A DNA stretch of 21,368 bases from a virus. Of the stretch, positions 7,023 to 15,200 are shown piece by piece (positions within the stretch are counted from its first letter, which is position 1; every line of letters begins with the position of its first letter). The stretch lies in IMG/VR virus record IMGVR_UViG_3300017763_000249, positions 1 to 21,368 of that record; one strand, given 5' to 3'. Both the position numbers and the translations under genes were made by a program. Under the pieces are notes generated by a model. The model had not been told where the DNA came from, did no database searches, and was given only the letters and a program-made list of their open reading frames with translations.

Positions 7023-9773
7023 ATGGCAGATATCACAAAAAACAATGAGCAAATCTCGATAGTGTCGTTAGGTGATACTATCAATGATTGGCGAACCTTA
7101 ACAAATACTGACATCATCGGTAAGTTAAACTTGATGAAGGTTTACGATATCTCTGCTCTTACTGGTCTTTCAGTTACTGGTGGTTTTGCTGGTGGTGGAA
7201 CTGGCGGAACTTTCGAGATGTCAGTTGCCGATACAATTGGTAAAGGAATTACAATCGACGGTAATCTTGTGGTTACTGGAAACGTCTCCTTCTCTACAGC
7301 GGGAGAAGTCTCTTTCCCTAATGGTTTGGTTAATGTTAATGGTGATGATAATCCACCCGCAGGAGAAGCGACTGCTGGTATTGTAGTTGGTGCTTACACT
7401 GGTGGTGGTGGACCATACTGGAATTCAGGGACAACTCACCCATACTTCTTGAATTGGAATGGACAGTGGTTCACTAATCAAGATCTTAAGTTAGTTGGCG
7501 GAGGAACTCTAGCCGATAGTGCGATGCAGCAGATCATCTTCGGACAGGCAAATGGTAAGACTTTATCCTTCAAGCAGACCGCAACCGATTTGGTTATTGG
7601 GAATGGTCACACATACGACGCACTAATAACTGGTGCCACCCATGCAGGTGAGATCGCTCGAATCCGAGCAAGCGACGGTAGAGTTGATATTCTAAAGGGT
7701 GTAAACAAGAGAAGAGTCACTGGTGTTTCTCACGGCTTCAACTTTGGTCAAGTCGTTAGAGCATCCGACGCATATGCCGCAGGGTTTACTCTTGCGATTG
7801 CTAGTGGTGCAACATCAGCAGAAGCAGTCGGTATGATTTCTAGAGTCAATGGTAACTCTGACTTTGAAGTAACATTCAACGGAGAAGTCGAAGGTACATT
7901 CACTAGTGTTACTGATGATACAAACATCCTTTCGGTTGGTTGTCCTTACTTCCTCTCCCCAACCAATATTGGTAACATTACACTCACAGAACCATCAACC
8001 GAGGGACATGTCTCGAAGCCAGTGTTCGTTGGTCTATCTCCAGACAGAGGCGTGTTACTGAACTATCGCGGACAAGTAATCAACACAGTCGGCGGCGCTG
8101 GTGGTGGTGGTGGTTCAACCGCAGACGGTGTTTCTGTTAGAACCACAATCGCTGGATCTGGTTTCGCAATCGGTGACATCATAGCACTCGAAGAACAGGG
8201 TGGTGGATACGAAAAACTAAGTGAGTCTAATAAGGCTAGAATTTTTGGTTTGGTGGTCAATGAAGTTTCTGGTGGATACGAACTCCTTCTTTATGGAATG
8301 TCAAAGGACAGTGATACTTTCAGAGACACAATTCACACGAACAGAAAAGCAGGAGATGACCACTTACTTTATGCAAATCAAGAGAATGGAACTGCTGGTC
8401 AATTTGGATTAACCTCGACTACTCCAAATACAGACTTTATCTCACCCTCGGCAATTGTCTTGGGAGATAAGGTATTTTACTTCAACGCCAGATTTGCTCA
8501 GAGTTACGCAACTCCTGTTGACAACAATCTTACGACAACCCAAAGATCAGCACAGGCGTTTACAGCAGCAGAGGTTGCTGGATCTTCAGATGGCGACACG
8601 ATCGGTGGTGGTGGTTATGCAGCGTCCCGTGTGGCTGAAGGAGTAGTAAACGAATTTGTAAACGGTGGCTTTGATATATGGCAAAGAGGAATTGGTGTTG
8701 ACTCTGCCCACACAACAACCGACGATACTTACTTTGCAGATCGTTGGATGAGAGAGTCCACCTTAACAGGATCATATGATAAAGACTTCTCAATTAAGAG
8801 AGAGAACTTCTCATTCGGTCAGTCCGAAGTTCTAGGAAACCCTGAATATTACTCTGTACTTAGATCGGGTGCAACTGGTAATACTGGTGCTACGTTTGGG
8901 GATAAAATTCTCTACAGTATAATCATAGAAGATGCAAACAGGTACGCAGGTATGCCAGTTACAGTTTCATTCTATGCGAAGGGTGCAACTGGTGCGACTG
9001 GTTTTGTCGCAACAGAATACGCACAGTATTGGAACGGCGCTCCTGCTGGTCACGGGAAAATTGTAAGCAGACAAAAATTAGATCTTGTTTATATCGATGG
9101 TGCTACTGGATGGACACGTTATGCCATGTCGTTCAAACCAAGAACCCTACCACCTGGCGCAACGACAAACTCTGAGGATAGTTACGCAACGTTCTCGGTT
9201 TTACCTTATCGATACAATGGAACAACAGGTAACACTGGCGCGGCTGATGTTACATACAACGCCGAACTCTTCCTTGCCAAGTTCCAGATGGAATCTGGTT
9301 TTAAGGTGACTAATCCACTCAGAACCGACAGAAACGAAGAGAGAAGAAGAGCGAGTAAGTTCTATCAAACTAGTTATACGGTAAATGAATATCGTGCTAA
9401 GAATACTATGGTGACTGGAACCAACATTCCCAAGTACGGAAGTCCTACAGTGACGATGAATAGCAGTGGTAACATTCAGTTTGAACTCCCAATTGAAATG
9501 AGAGCAGCACCAACCACAATTGATATTCTCTCTCCAACTGGTGTCGATAAAATGATATTCAATCTGGATGCAGGTAAGGATCTGGATAAGACTTCTGGAA
9601 CAAAGGGTTACAATGATGCTACGAGAAGTGTCACGAACCTTAAGAGTCTGTCAGCAGCCTCCAACTCGGAGAAGGGGTTCAACATATTCGTTCCATCTGG
9701 TGCCGTTTTTGGTGATGCTCTAACATTCCACTACGCAGCGAAAGCAGAATTCAATACAGGAGTTGACGCCTAA
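7023..9773 (+). CDS. Tail fibre/adhesin with repeated beta modules and lectin-like domain
   Basis: 916 residues. The N-terminus (~15-40, 'LGDTINDWRTLTNTDIIGKL') is the anchoring motif common at the start of marine T4-like fibre and structural proteins. At ~225-352 is a module with 'VSHGFNFGQVVR', a buried 'AEAVGMISRV', 'FEVTFNGEVEG' and a 'YFLSPTN' strand. A second, diverged copy follows at ~370-500 ('GSGFAIGDIIALEEQGGGY', 'RIFGLVVNEVSG'). From 545 comes 'FVNGGFDIWQRG' with 'FADRWMRES', the start of a jelly-roll-like domain common in phage tail proteins and suspected to bind carbohydrate, followed by 'PVTVSFYAKG'. Around 760-782, 'NPLRTDRNEERRRASKFYQT' is a widespread fibre motif (x-R-Y-Y-Q type). 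Four loops of the jelly-roll region contain short GATG-type Gly-X-Y triplets. Likely role: host recognition on a baseplate appendage. Confidence 0.72.
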   Translation: MADITKNNEQISIVSLGDTINDWRTLTNTDIIGKLNLMKVYDISALTGLSVTGGFAGGGTGGTFEMSVADTIGKGITIDGNLVVTGNVSFSTAGEVSFPNGLVNVNGDDNPPAGEATAGIVVGAYTGGGGPYWNSGTTHPYFLNWNGQWFTNQDLKLVGGGTLADSAMQQIIFGQANGKTLSFKQTATDLVIGNGHTYDALITGATHAGEIARIRASDGRVDILKGVNKRRVTGVSHGFNFGQVVRASDAYAAGFTLAIASGATSAEAVGMISRVNGNSDFEVTFNGEVEGTFTSVTDDTNILSVGCPYFLSPTNIGNITLTEPSTEGHVSKPVFVGLSPDRGVLLNYRGQVINTVGGAGGGGGSTADGVSVRTTIAGSGFAIGDIIALEEQGGGYEKLSESNKARIFGLVVNEVSGGYELLLYGMSKDSDTFRDTIHTNRKAGDDHLLYANQENGTAGQFGLTSTTPNTDFISPSAIVLGDKVFYFNARFAQSYATPVDNNLTTTQRSAQAFTAAEVAGSSDGDTIGGGGYAASRVAEGVVNEFVNGGFDIWQRGIGVDSAHTTTDDTYFADRWMRESTLTGSYDKDFSIKRENFSFGQSEVLGNPEYYSVLRSGATGNTGATFGDKILYSIIIEDANRYAGMPVTVSFYAKGATGATGFVATEYAQYWNGAPAGHGKIVSRQKLDLVYIDGATGWTRYAMSFKPRTLPPGATTNSEDSYATFSVLPYRYNGTTGNTGAADVTYNAELFLAKFQMESGFKVTNPLRTDRNEERRRASKFYQTSYTVNEYRAKNTMVTGTNIPKYGSPTVTMNSSGNIQFELPIEMRAAPTTIDILSPTGVDKMIFNLDAGKDLDKTSGTKGYNDATRSVTNLKSLSAASNSEKGFNIFVPSGAVFGDALTFHYAAKAEFNTGVDA

Positions 9774-9775
9774 TG
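9771..9775 (+). promoter_or_regulatory. TAATG stop-start overlap (fibre/collar gene)
   Basis: The TAA ending the 916-residue fibre (9771-9773) overlaps the next ATG (9773-9775) by one base. This is the third such junction in the window, and it suggests coupled synthesis of the two appendage proteins. Confidence 0.65.
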
Positions 9776-11068
9776 AGCAATTGCAATAATTCAAGTTCAA
9801 ATATATCAGGGACTCCTATTGCGGGAACCGTATCACAGGTAGGTTCTAACCTAGAAATAGGACCGATTGTTCAAACGAACCACGGGTTCACCGCTGGTAA
9901 TGTCATTCGTTTTGATGTTGGTTCAAATGGATACACTCTAGCACAAGCCGATAGTCCAACAAACGCAGAGGTTTGTGGTGTGGTTACTTCAACATCTAGT
10001 GCGAGTGTCTTTAGGTTTGTAGTCGAGGGTGATGTAGAAACATCTCAGTTTATCCTAAACAACACAATCTACGGATCGACAGGAGGAGAGGTCTTCTTCT
10101 TAAGCGGAGAAACTGCTGGTGTATTAGATAGTGTTCCACCTAACGATGCTGGAAAAGTTCTCAAATCTGTCGTAGTGCGGTTGCCTTCAATTCCAGACGG
10201 CTCTGGCATAACTCAAGAAAGAGGATTAGTTAAGAACTACGTTGGTAATTATCTGGGTGGAGATACTGCAATCTACATGAGTGCAGTAAACCCAATAGGT
10301 TCAATCCATGCCTTCGTTGGAGATACTACAACCATTCCATCTGGATGGGCTGTCTGTGATGGTAGTCCCATCAGTGTGACGACTTATCCAAACTTCTCTA
10401 CAGCAATTAATAAGAGATATGGTTTCAGAGAGGTGCTTACTTTTGCAGGTAATATTCCAGCAGGAAATATTATAGAGCAAGGTGATATTCAAGCAAGGTT
10501 AATCGAAAGAAGCGGACAAAAGGCTTTGGTTGAACACTTAATTCAAGATGTTACGAGAATAGACAATGTTCGCGGTTCTGGAACTGGATCACAAGACGCC
10601 AAGTTAACTACTACACCAACTATTGTTGGATTTGATGCAACAAAAACAGTTAACGTAATTAATGGAAGTCAAGTTTCTCCAAACCAAACAATAACTTTAG
10701 TCACGCTAGACTCGGCCCTGACTCCTGATTTAAGAAATAAATTTATCATGGGTGCGCCCGCTGACACTGAAGAAGTGGCAGGACTAAACCAAGAGGGTGG
10801 TCATGATAAATTAGAAATGGATCAGATCGGTGATGTTACTGGTACAATCAACCGAGGGTTTAATGAAAACACATATGAGTATCTAACAAACCTCCCTCCT
10901 TACGTTACTGTAAATTGGATCATCCGCGTGGGAGACTCAAGTTACACTTCCCTGCTTAATCAGTTGAGTCTAAAAACTCTCAGTCTAACTGAACTACCTA
11001 CTAGTGCCAGTGGACTGGCAGTTGGATCTGTATATAACGATGGCGGTGTTCTTAAAATCGTAACTTGA
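9773..11068 (+). CDS. Fibre protein with phage tail-collar domain
   Basis: 431 residues. Residues ~27-165 repeat the module of the preceding gene: 'TNHGFTAGNVIRFD', 'AEVCGVVTST', 'FRFVVEGDVE', 'EVFFLSGETAG', ending near 'NYVGNYLG'. Residues 172-217 are a clear tail-collar domain (Pfam PF07484 type): 'VNPIGSIHAFVGDTTTIPSG', then WAVCDGSPIS, then 'YPNFSTAINKRYG'. Collar domains occur in T4 gp12 short fibres and in many microcyle-like adhesins. After an inserted region, 'LRNKFIMGAP' and 'LPPYVTVNWIIRVGD' match the usual closing segment of collar proteins. The last ~25 residues ('LPTSASGLAVGSVYNDGG' then VLKIVT) are a C-terminal tag that recurs at the ends of phage structural proteins. It is probably a short baseplate fibre functionally comparable to gp12. 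Its stop codon overlaps the next ribosome binding site. Confidence 0.78.
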   Translation: MSNCNNSSSNISGTPIAGTVSQVGSNLEIGPIVQTNHGFTAGNVIRFDVGSNGYTLAQADSPTNAEVCGVVTSTSSASVFRFVVEGDVETSQFILNNTIYGSTGGEVFFLSGETAGVLDSVPPNDAGKVLKSVVVRLPSIPDGSGITQERGLVKNYVGNYLGGDTAIYMSAVNPIGSIHAFVGDTTTIPSGWAVCDGSPISVTTYPNFSTAINKRYGFREVLTFAGNIPAGNIIEQGDIQARLIERSGQKALVEHLIQDVTRIDNVRGSGTGSQDAKLTTTPTIVGFDATKTVNVINGSQVSPNQTITLVTLDSALTPDLRNKFIMGAPADTEEVAGLNQEGGHDKLEMDQIGDVTGTINRGFNENTYEYLTNLPPYVTVNWIIRVGDSSYTSLLNQLSLKTLSLTELPTSASGLAVGSVYNDGGVLKIVT

Positions 11069-11070
11069 GG
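11067..11070 (+). promoter_or_regulatory. Ribosome binding site for collagen-like fibre 1
   Basis: GAGG begins inside the TGA stop of the collar gene (11066-11068) and lies 6 bases before the ATG at 11077. Confidence 0.6.
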
Positions 11071-11076
11071 CGATAA

Positions 11077-12225
11077 ATGTCAAATAGCGTAATAGGTTAT
11101 AACTTCGGAGCAGTCGGACCCACTGGTGATACAGGTGGGTTCGGCCCTAATGGTCAACTAGGCCCAGCAGGACCAACTGGAGCAACGGGTGGTATTGGTC
11201 CCACTGGTTCTTCTGTCTCTGAAGTCATAATCGGCGACTTCAACGAAGACGGTTCAATAGACATCAAAACAGTTTACACCAATGGTGTGAGTGTTCTGTC
11301 TAGTGATGTTGTTGGTTCGGGGGGATCACTTGGACCTGTTGGTGATTTTGTTTATAAACTATTCGTTGAAGATATTGGAACTGCGGGTGCAACTGCACTT
11401 GTTAAGGGTATCATTGACAATTGTTACATCGGAACAATGGATCTAAAAACCATCAAGGGAACTGGTGGTATTCAGGTCACACAAACTGAAAATGAAATTT
11501 ACATCAGTTATAAAGATAATAAACAAATTGTCGGTGTTACCCCTGCAACAAAAAATCAAATTGCATACATGTCTGGCACTGCTGGTAATAGTGCAGAAGC
11601 CACTCCTCTTGTTCGGGGTGCAACAGGTTTTAATTATAACCCCGAAGACAAAACTATCAGTGCCGTTGTTCGTAAGTATAGAGAGGTTGGTTTTAGATTT
11701 GGTATAACAGAAGTGAGTGGTGGATCTATAAACGATTCAACAAGAGTCATAGAATTTAATGTAGATCCAGGCTTACATCTTGGTACAAGATACGTTCGGG
11801 AAGATCAGTACGGACCATCTGGACCGTGGGGAAACACTTGGTATATTGACGTTGATCAATTGTACATATCTCAAGTTCCCGCCGCCGCGATTCCTCTCGG
11901 AGTATCGGCTCCTTTCATTAAGATCAATGACGTTACGGCAACTGCCGACACATTTGAACACTACTTCGGAAGTGGTAGAGCAACTTCCTTTACTCTTGCT
12001 ATCAAGGGTGGAAGTAACAAACCAAGAACTGATGGAAAAACTTGCGGTATTGTTTGGCCTCAAAACTGGATATTCCCATACAGAGAAAATCCAGTATTAA
12101 CTTCGGGTCTTGATGTATATCAGTTCTATAGTCTTGGTAAGAAAGACTCTGAAAAAAGAACCGTGTGGTATGGTGTTCCACTAAAATCTAGTTCAGGCAC
12201 AGATATATTCTTTCCTACATATTAA
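11077..12225 (+). CDS. Collagen-like fibre protein 1
   Basis: 382 residues. Residues 14-46 are eleven uninterrupted Gly-X-Y triplets (GPTGDT, GPAGPTGATG and so on), a collagen-like trimer stalk of the sort found in phage fibres. Next comes a strand pair 'IDIKTVYTNGVSVLSSDVVG' and a beta module (~90-165, including 'LKTIKGTGGIQVTQ' and 'ENEIYISYKDN') ending 'IVGVTPATKNQIAYMSG'. Related versions of this module appear in the next two genes. The C-terminal ~190 residues are an unrecognised beta-rich globular domain with a strongly aromatic stretch ('SGPWGNTWYIDVDQLYI') and an 'IVWPQNWIFPYREN' segment, plausibly the tip that makes contact. Only two Cys are present, unlike its two neighbours. Spacing to the next gene is 19 bases. 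No family name can be given for the tip. Confidence 0.65.
   Translation: MSNSVIGYNFGAVGPTGDTGGFGPNGQLGPAGPTGATGGIGPTGSSVSEVIIGDFNEDGSIDIKTVYTNGVSVLSSDVVGSGGSLGPVGDFVYKLFVEDIGTAGATALVKGIIDNCYIGTMDLKTIKGTGGIQVTQTENEIYISYKDNKQIVGVTPATKNQIAYMSGTAGNSAEATPLVRGATGFNYNPEDKTISAVVRKYREVGFRFGITEVSGGSINDSTRVIEFNVDPGLHLGTRYVREDQYGPSGPWGNTWYIDVDQLYISQVPAAAIPLGVSAPFIKINDVTATADTFEHYFGSGRATSFTLAIKGGSNKPRTDGKTCGIVWPQNWIFPYRENPVLTSGLDVYQFYSLGKKDSEKRTVWYGVPLKSSSGTDIFFPTY
11116..11214 (+). repeat. Collagen-like Gly-X-Y repeat, fibre 1
   Basis: Residues 14-46 of this gene form 11 perfect Gly-X-Y triplets with many Pro and Thr in X and Y. The DNA is a matching loose 9-base periodicity of GG(T/A/C) codons. It is expected to form a homotrimeric stalk. 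Confidence 0.85.
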
Positions 12226-12244
12226 GACTATCGTGAGTTAAAGC

Positions 12245-15200
12245 ATGACGAATTCCTCTATCTCTACAATCATGGGACCAAGTGGACCGAGAGGACCACA
12301 AGCACCTATAGGATCAACAGGACCAAGTGGTCCAAGTGGTCCTACTGGATCAACTGGTGCCACAGGAGAAATTGGATACGCTCTGGTTGGTTGGACTGCT
12401 GGAACGATAAATTGTAAGAATAGAGTTTTAGTCAACGCTGATGGAACGACTGCCTCAATCGGGCCCGTCTCTGGAAACACAGCAGGATCTGATGGATCTG
12501 TAGGAACAGCAAAGTTCTATGTTCAGCAGTTGGGTGGCGGGGCTAAGATCTTCAAGAACTCAGTAGGCGATACTGCGTTCTTCCGATCCTTCAGAACCAG
12601 TCCTGACATTACAATCAATGAAACTGGAAACAACATTGAGTTAAATGCTCCACTTGGTTCTGGTCTATTATCACAAGTTGTTGGTAAGACAGGTGAACTC
12701 TTACACTATGCGGGAACCACTTTCATCAGAGGTGCTGATGATACGTTTTTTGCGGAAGGTGTCAGTGCAGAAGAGGGTTCTCTTCAGGCAGTAATTGGAG
12801 ATTTCAAAGAGTTAATCAAACGATATGATCCAGTAAATAATGAGTCCATAACTGTAGATACAACGATTACCAACAACCACTACGTTGTAGGTCGCACTGG
12901 TTTTGAAATTACAGATGCGGTGGCAAATGTTCACGGTTTTGAACCTGTAACAACAGACGGTGTGACTTTTGGTGAAACAGTAAACACAACATTCATAATC
13001 AAAAATGGTGGGCTAGCAACAAATCAAAATCCATTCAATGAAGATAAATTCTTATTCAGTCCAGCAGGCCCCACCTTTACTAGATCTGGCACTGATATTG
13101 TAAACTGCATCACGTTTAACAATGGTGACACTTGGCAATGCTTCATCGCTGGTAAAGATTATGATACTACGTTTGATGGAACACTTAGAGTAGGAGCCTG
13201 TTGTCAAGGACCAGATCAGTGTAGTGATTATGTTCTTTCTCAGAACTGCTCTGGTACTTTCTTCAATCGAGTAAGTTGTAATGCAGATCCATGTGATGGC
13301 ACTCTTGGTGCGTGTTGTGTGAACAACTCTTGCTTTAACTATTCTCTTTCCAAGTGTGATGATATTGGTGGCCAATTCTTTTCAAATCTATCATGTGGTG
13401 AATTTACATGTCCGGGACCGTGTGATAATTTAGGTTGTTGCTGTCTCGGTATTGAAGGACAAGTCACTTCGACTAAACCCATATGTGATAATCTGGGTGG
13501 TGTATTCAATGCTGATAAATCATGTGAAGAATTTATAGCAGACGGTGAAAATGGTTGTGAAGAACTAACAAGAGGAGCCTGTTGTTTACCAGATACATCT
13601 AAGTTATGTAACGTACTACCAATCGAATGTGTAGAGGCAGGTGGTATTCACATGGGTGCAGGCACTGTATGTGATCAGGTAGATTGTTGTGCAGGTAGAA
13701 GCATTCCTCTTGGTGCGTGCTGCTGCTCAAACGGAGAATGTAATGATCAAATTGTAGAGTCACTTTGTCCTTCCCAATGTCAGTGGACTGAAAATGCTGC
13801 GTGTGATGTTTGTGGAACAGTCCTAAATTGTAACTGCACAGAGGAGGGTGGTAACCAACCCGCTGGATTTAAAAAGTGGGCCTTGTGGATAAAGGATATA
13901 TTTGTTTCAAATCTTTCTGAGAATCCAGATTCCCCTGACGTAAAACTTCTAGGAAGTGGAGTTGCTGTAGCAGATATAAGCGGACCATTTGGTTGTGATA
14001 GACTATCCGATGGACTACACAACACATACTACACAAATTATGCAAACGCATCACACAATCCATTAACAGAGGCAATTCCATACGCACGTTCATTGAACGT
14101 ACCAGGCTTTGCTAATGAAAATGATTATTACATTCCAAGTCTAAATGAGATGGCTTTCATTGTGTTGAAGAACAGCATTCACTTCAACATTCTAATCGGA
14201 GATACAGTCAACAACTCTCCATACTGGACATCAACAAGATCAAGTGATACTGAATTCTTCACCATAAACGAAGCAGGATCTGTCCTAGAAACTCAGATGT
14301 CTAACATAGGTGAACCAAATCTAGGTAAGAGAGCCGTTGTTGTTAGACGAGAGATGTTAGAGAATGGAGCAGACGAGAGCGGTCTGCCTGCCGTTGGAGA
14401 AGAAAACGCTGACGGTGAAAAGTTTGTTGGTGTTTTTGCTGCTGGATGTTCTGTGATCTTGAGTAATCAAAACACAGGAACCTTTGAACTTCCAACATAC
14501 ACATGTTCAGATCCACTAGAAACTGGACAGTGCTGTACCAATAACCAGTGTAGTATAGCAAATGAATATGACTGTATTTTATCTACACCACCTGGCGTTT
14601 ATTCTGGAGACAACCCAGATGCTAGTTGTGATGACAATCCATGCGAGCCAGATGATCCAACACAAGTTGAAACCTTAAACTGTGCGAGAGCGGGAGTCAT
14701 CTCATACAAAGCAACGGAATTTGATTGTGCATTTGGAATATCAAAGCAACTCTACTACTACGCAGGAACCGTAGATATCAACGGTGTCCCCAATGATCTT
14801 GCGAACTACGACAAACTAAATGTCACAGGTAAAAATGATTCAACTCCAGACTATGATATTCGTGCCACCGCAGTAGATGCAGACACAGGCATTCTTGCAC
14901 AAGGTTATTGTCTTGGACACGATAAGGCTATGGAGTGCGGTACAGATAGAAATATTCTAGCACCCACTGCGATTGCAGCGGCAACACTGAGAGCATATTG
15001 CAATCAAGATTGGTTATATGGAGAAAATTATTCATGTGGCGATTCTGACGTTTGTGGTCAAGCAAAATCTACCTTTGATACGGTGATTGATGATTGTTTA
15101 TCACCAAACTCTATTGCTCTTTGTGGAAAAGCAATTCAAAGAGATACCATAAACATCTTGAATGAATTAGAGAACACAACATGCAGCACCACAAACTGGC

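Noticed and set aside
11233-11268. EF-hand/dockerin-like loop DFNEDGSID in collagen-like fibre 1
   Set aside because: The aligned positions in the two neighbouring fibres are beta-hairpin turns (DGTT, SDES) with no calcium-loop pattern, position 12 of the loop is Thr, and no flanking helices are apparent.
11780-12100. 106-codon + ORF in another frame of collagen-like fibre 1
   Set aside because: Nested in a well-supported gene with no separate ribosome binding site and no coherent protein features.
11116-12376. CRISPR-like short repeats
   Set aside because: The periodic GG-rich DNA is codon repetition from Gly-X-Y triplets in frame, without spacers or conserved repeat units.
13193-13813. 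Metallothionein or zinc-finger interpretation of the Cys-rich stretches
   Set aside because: The spacing (CC pair, GG turn, terminal C-x(3-4)-C) fits the extracellular GACC-type repeat better, and His ligands are nearly absent. Metal binding is not excluded but has no positive support.
13868-14359. Diversity-generating retroelement in this window
   Set aside because: No reverse transcriptase and no template repeat matching the lectin-like domain is visible here. Only the possible target domain is present.
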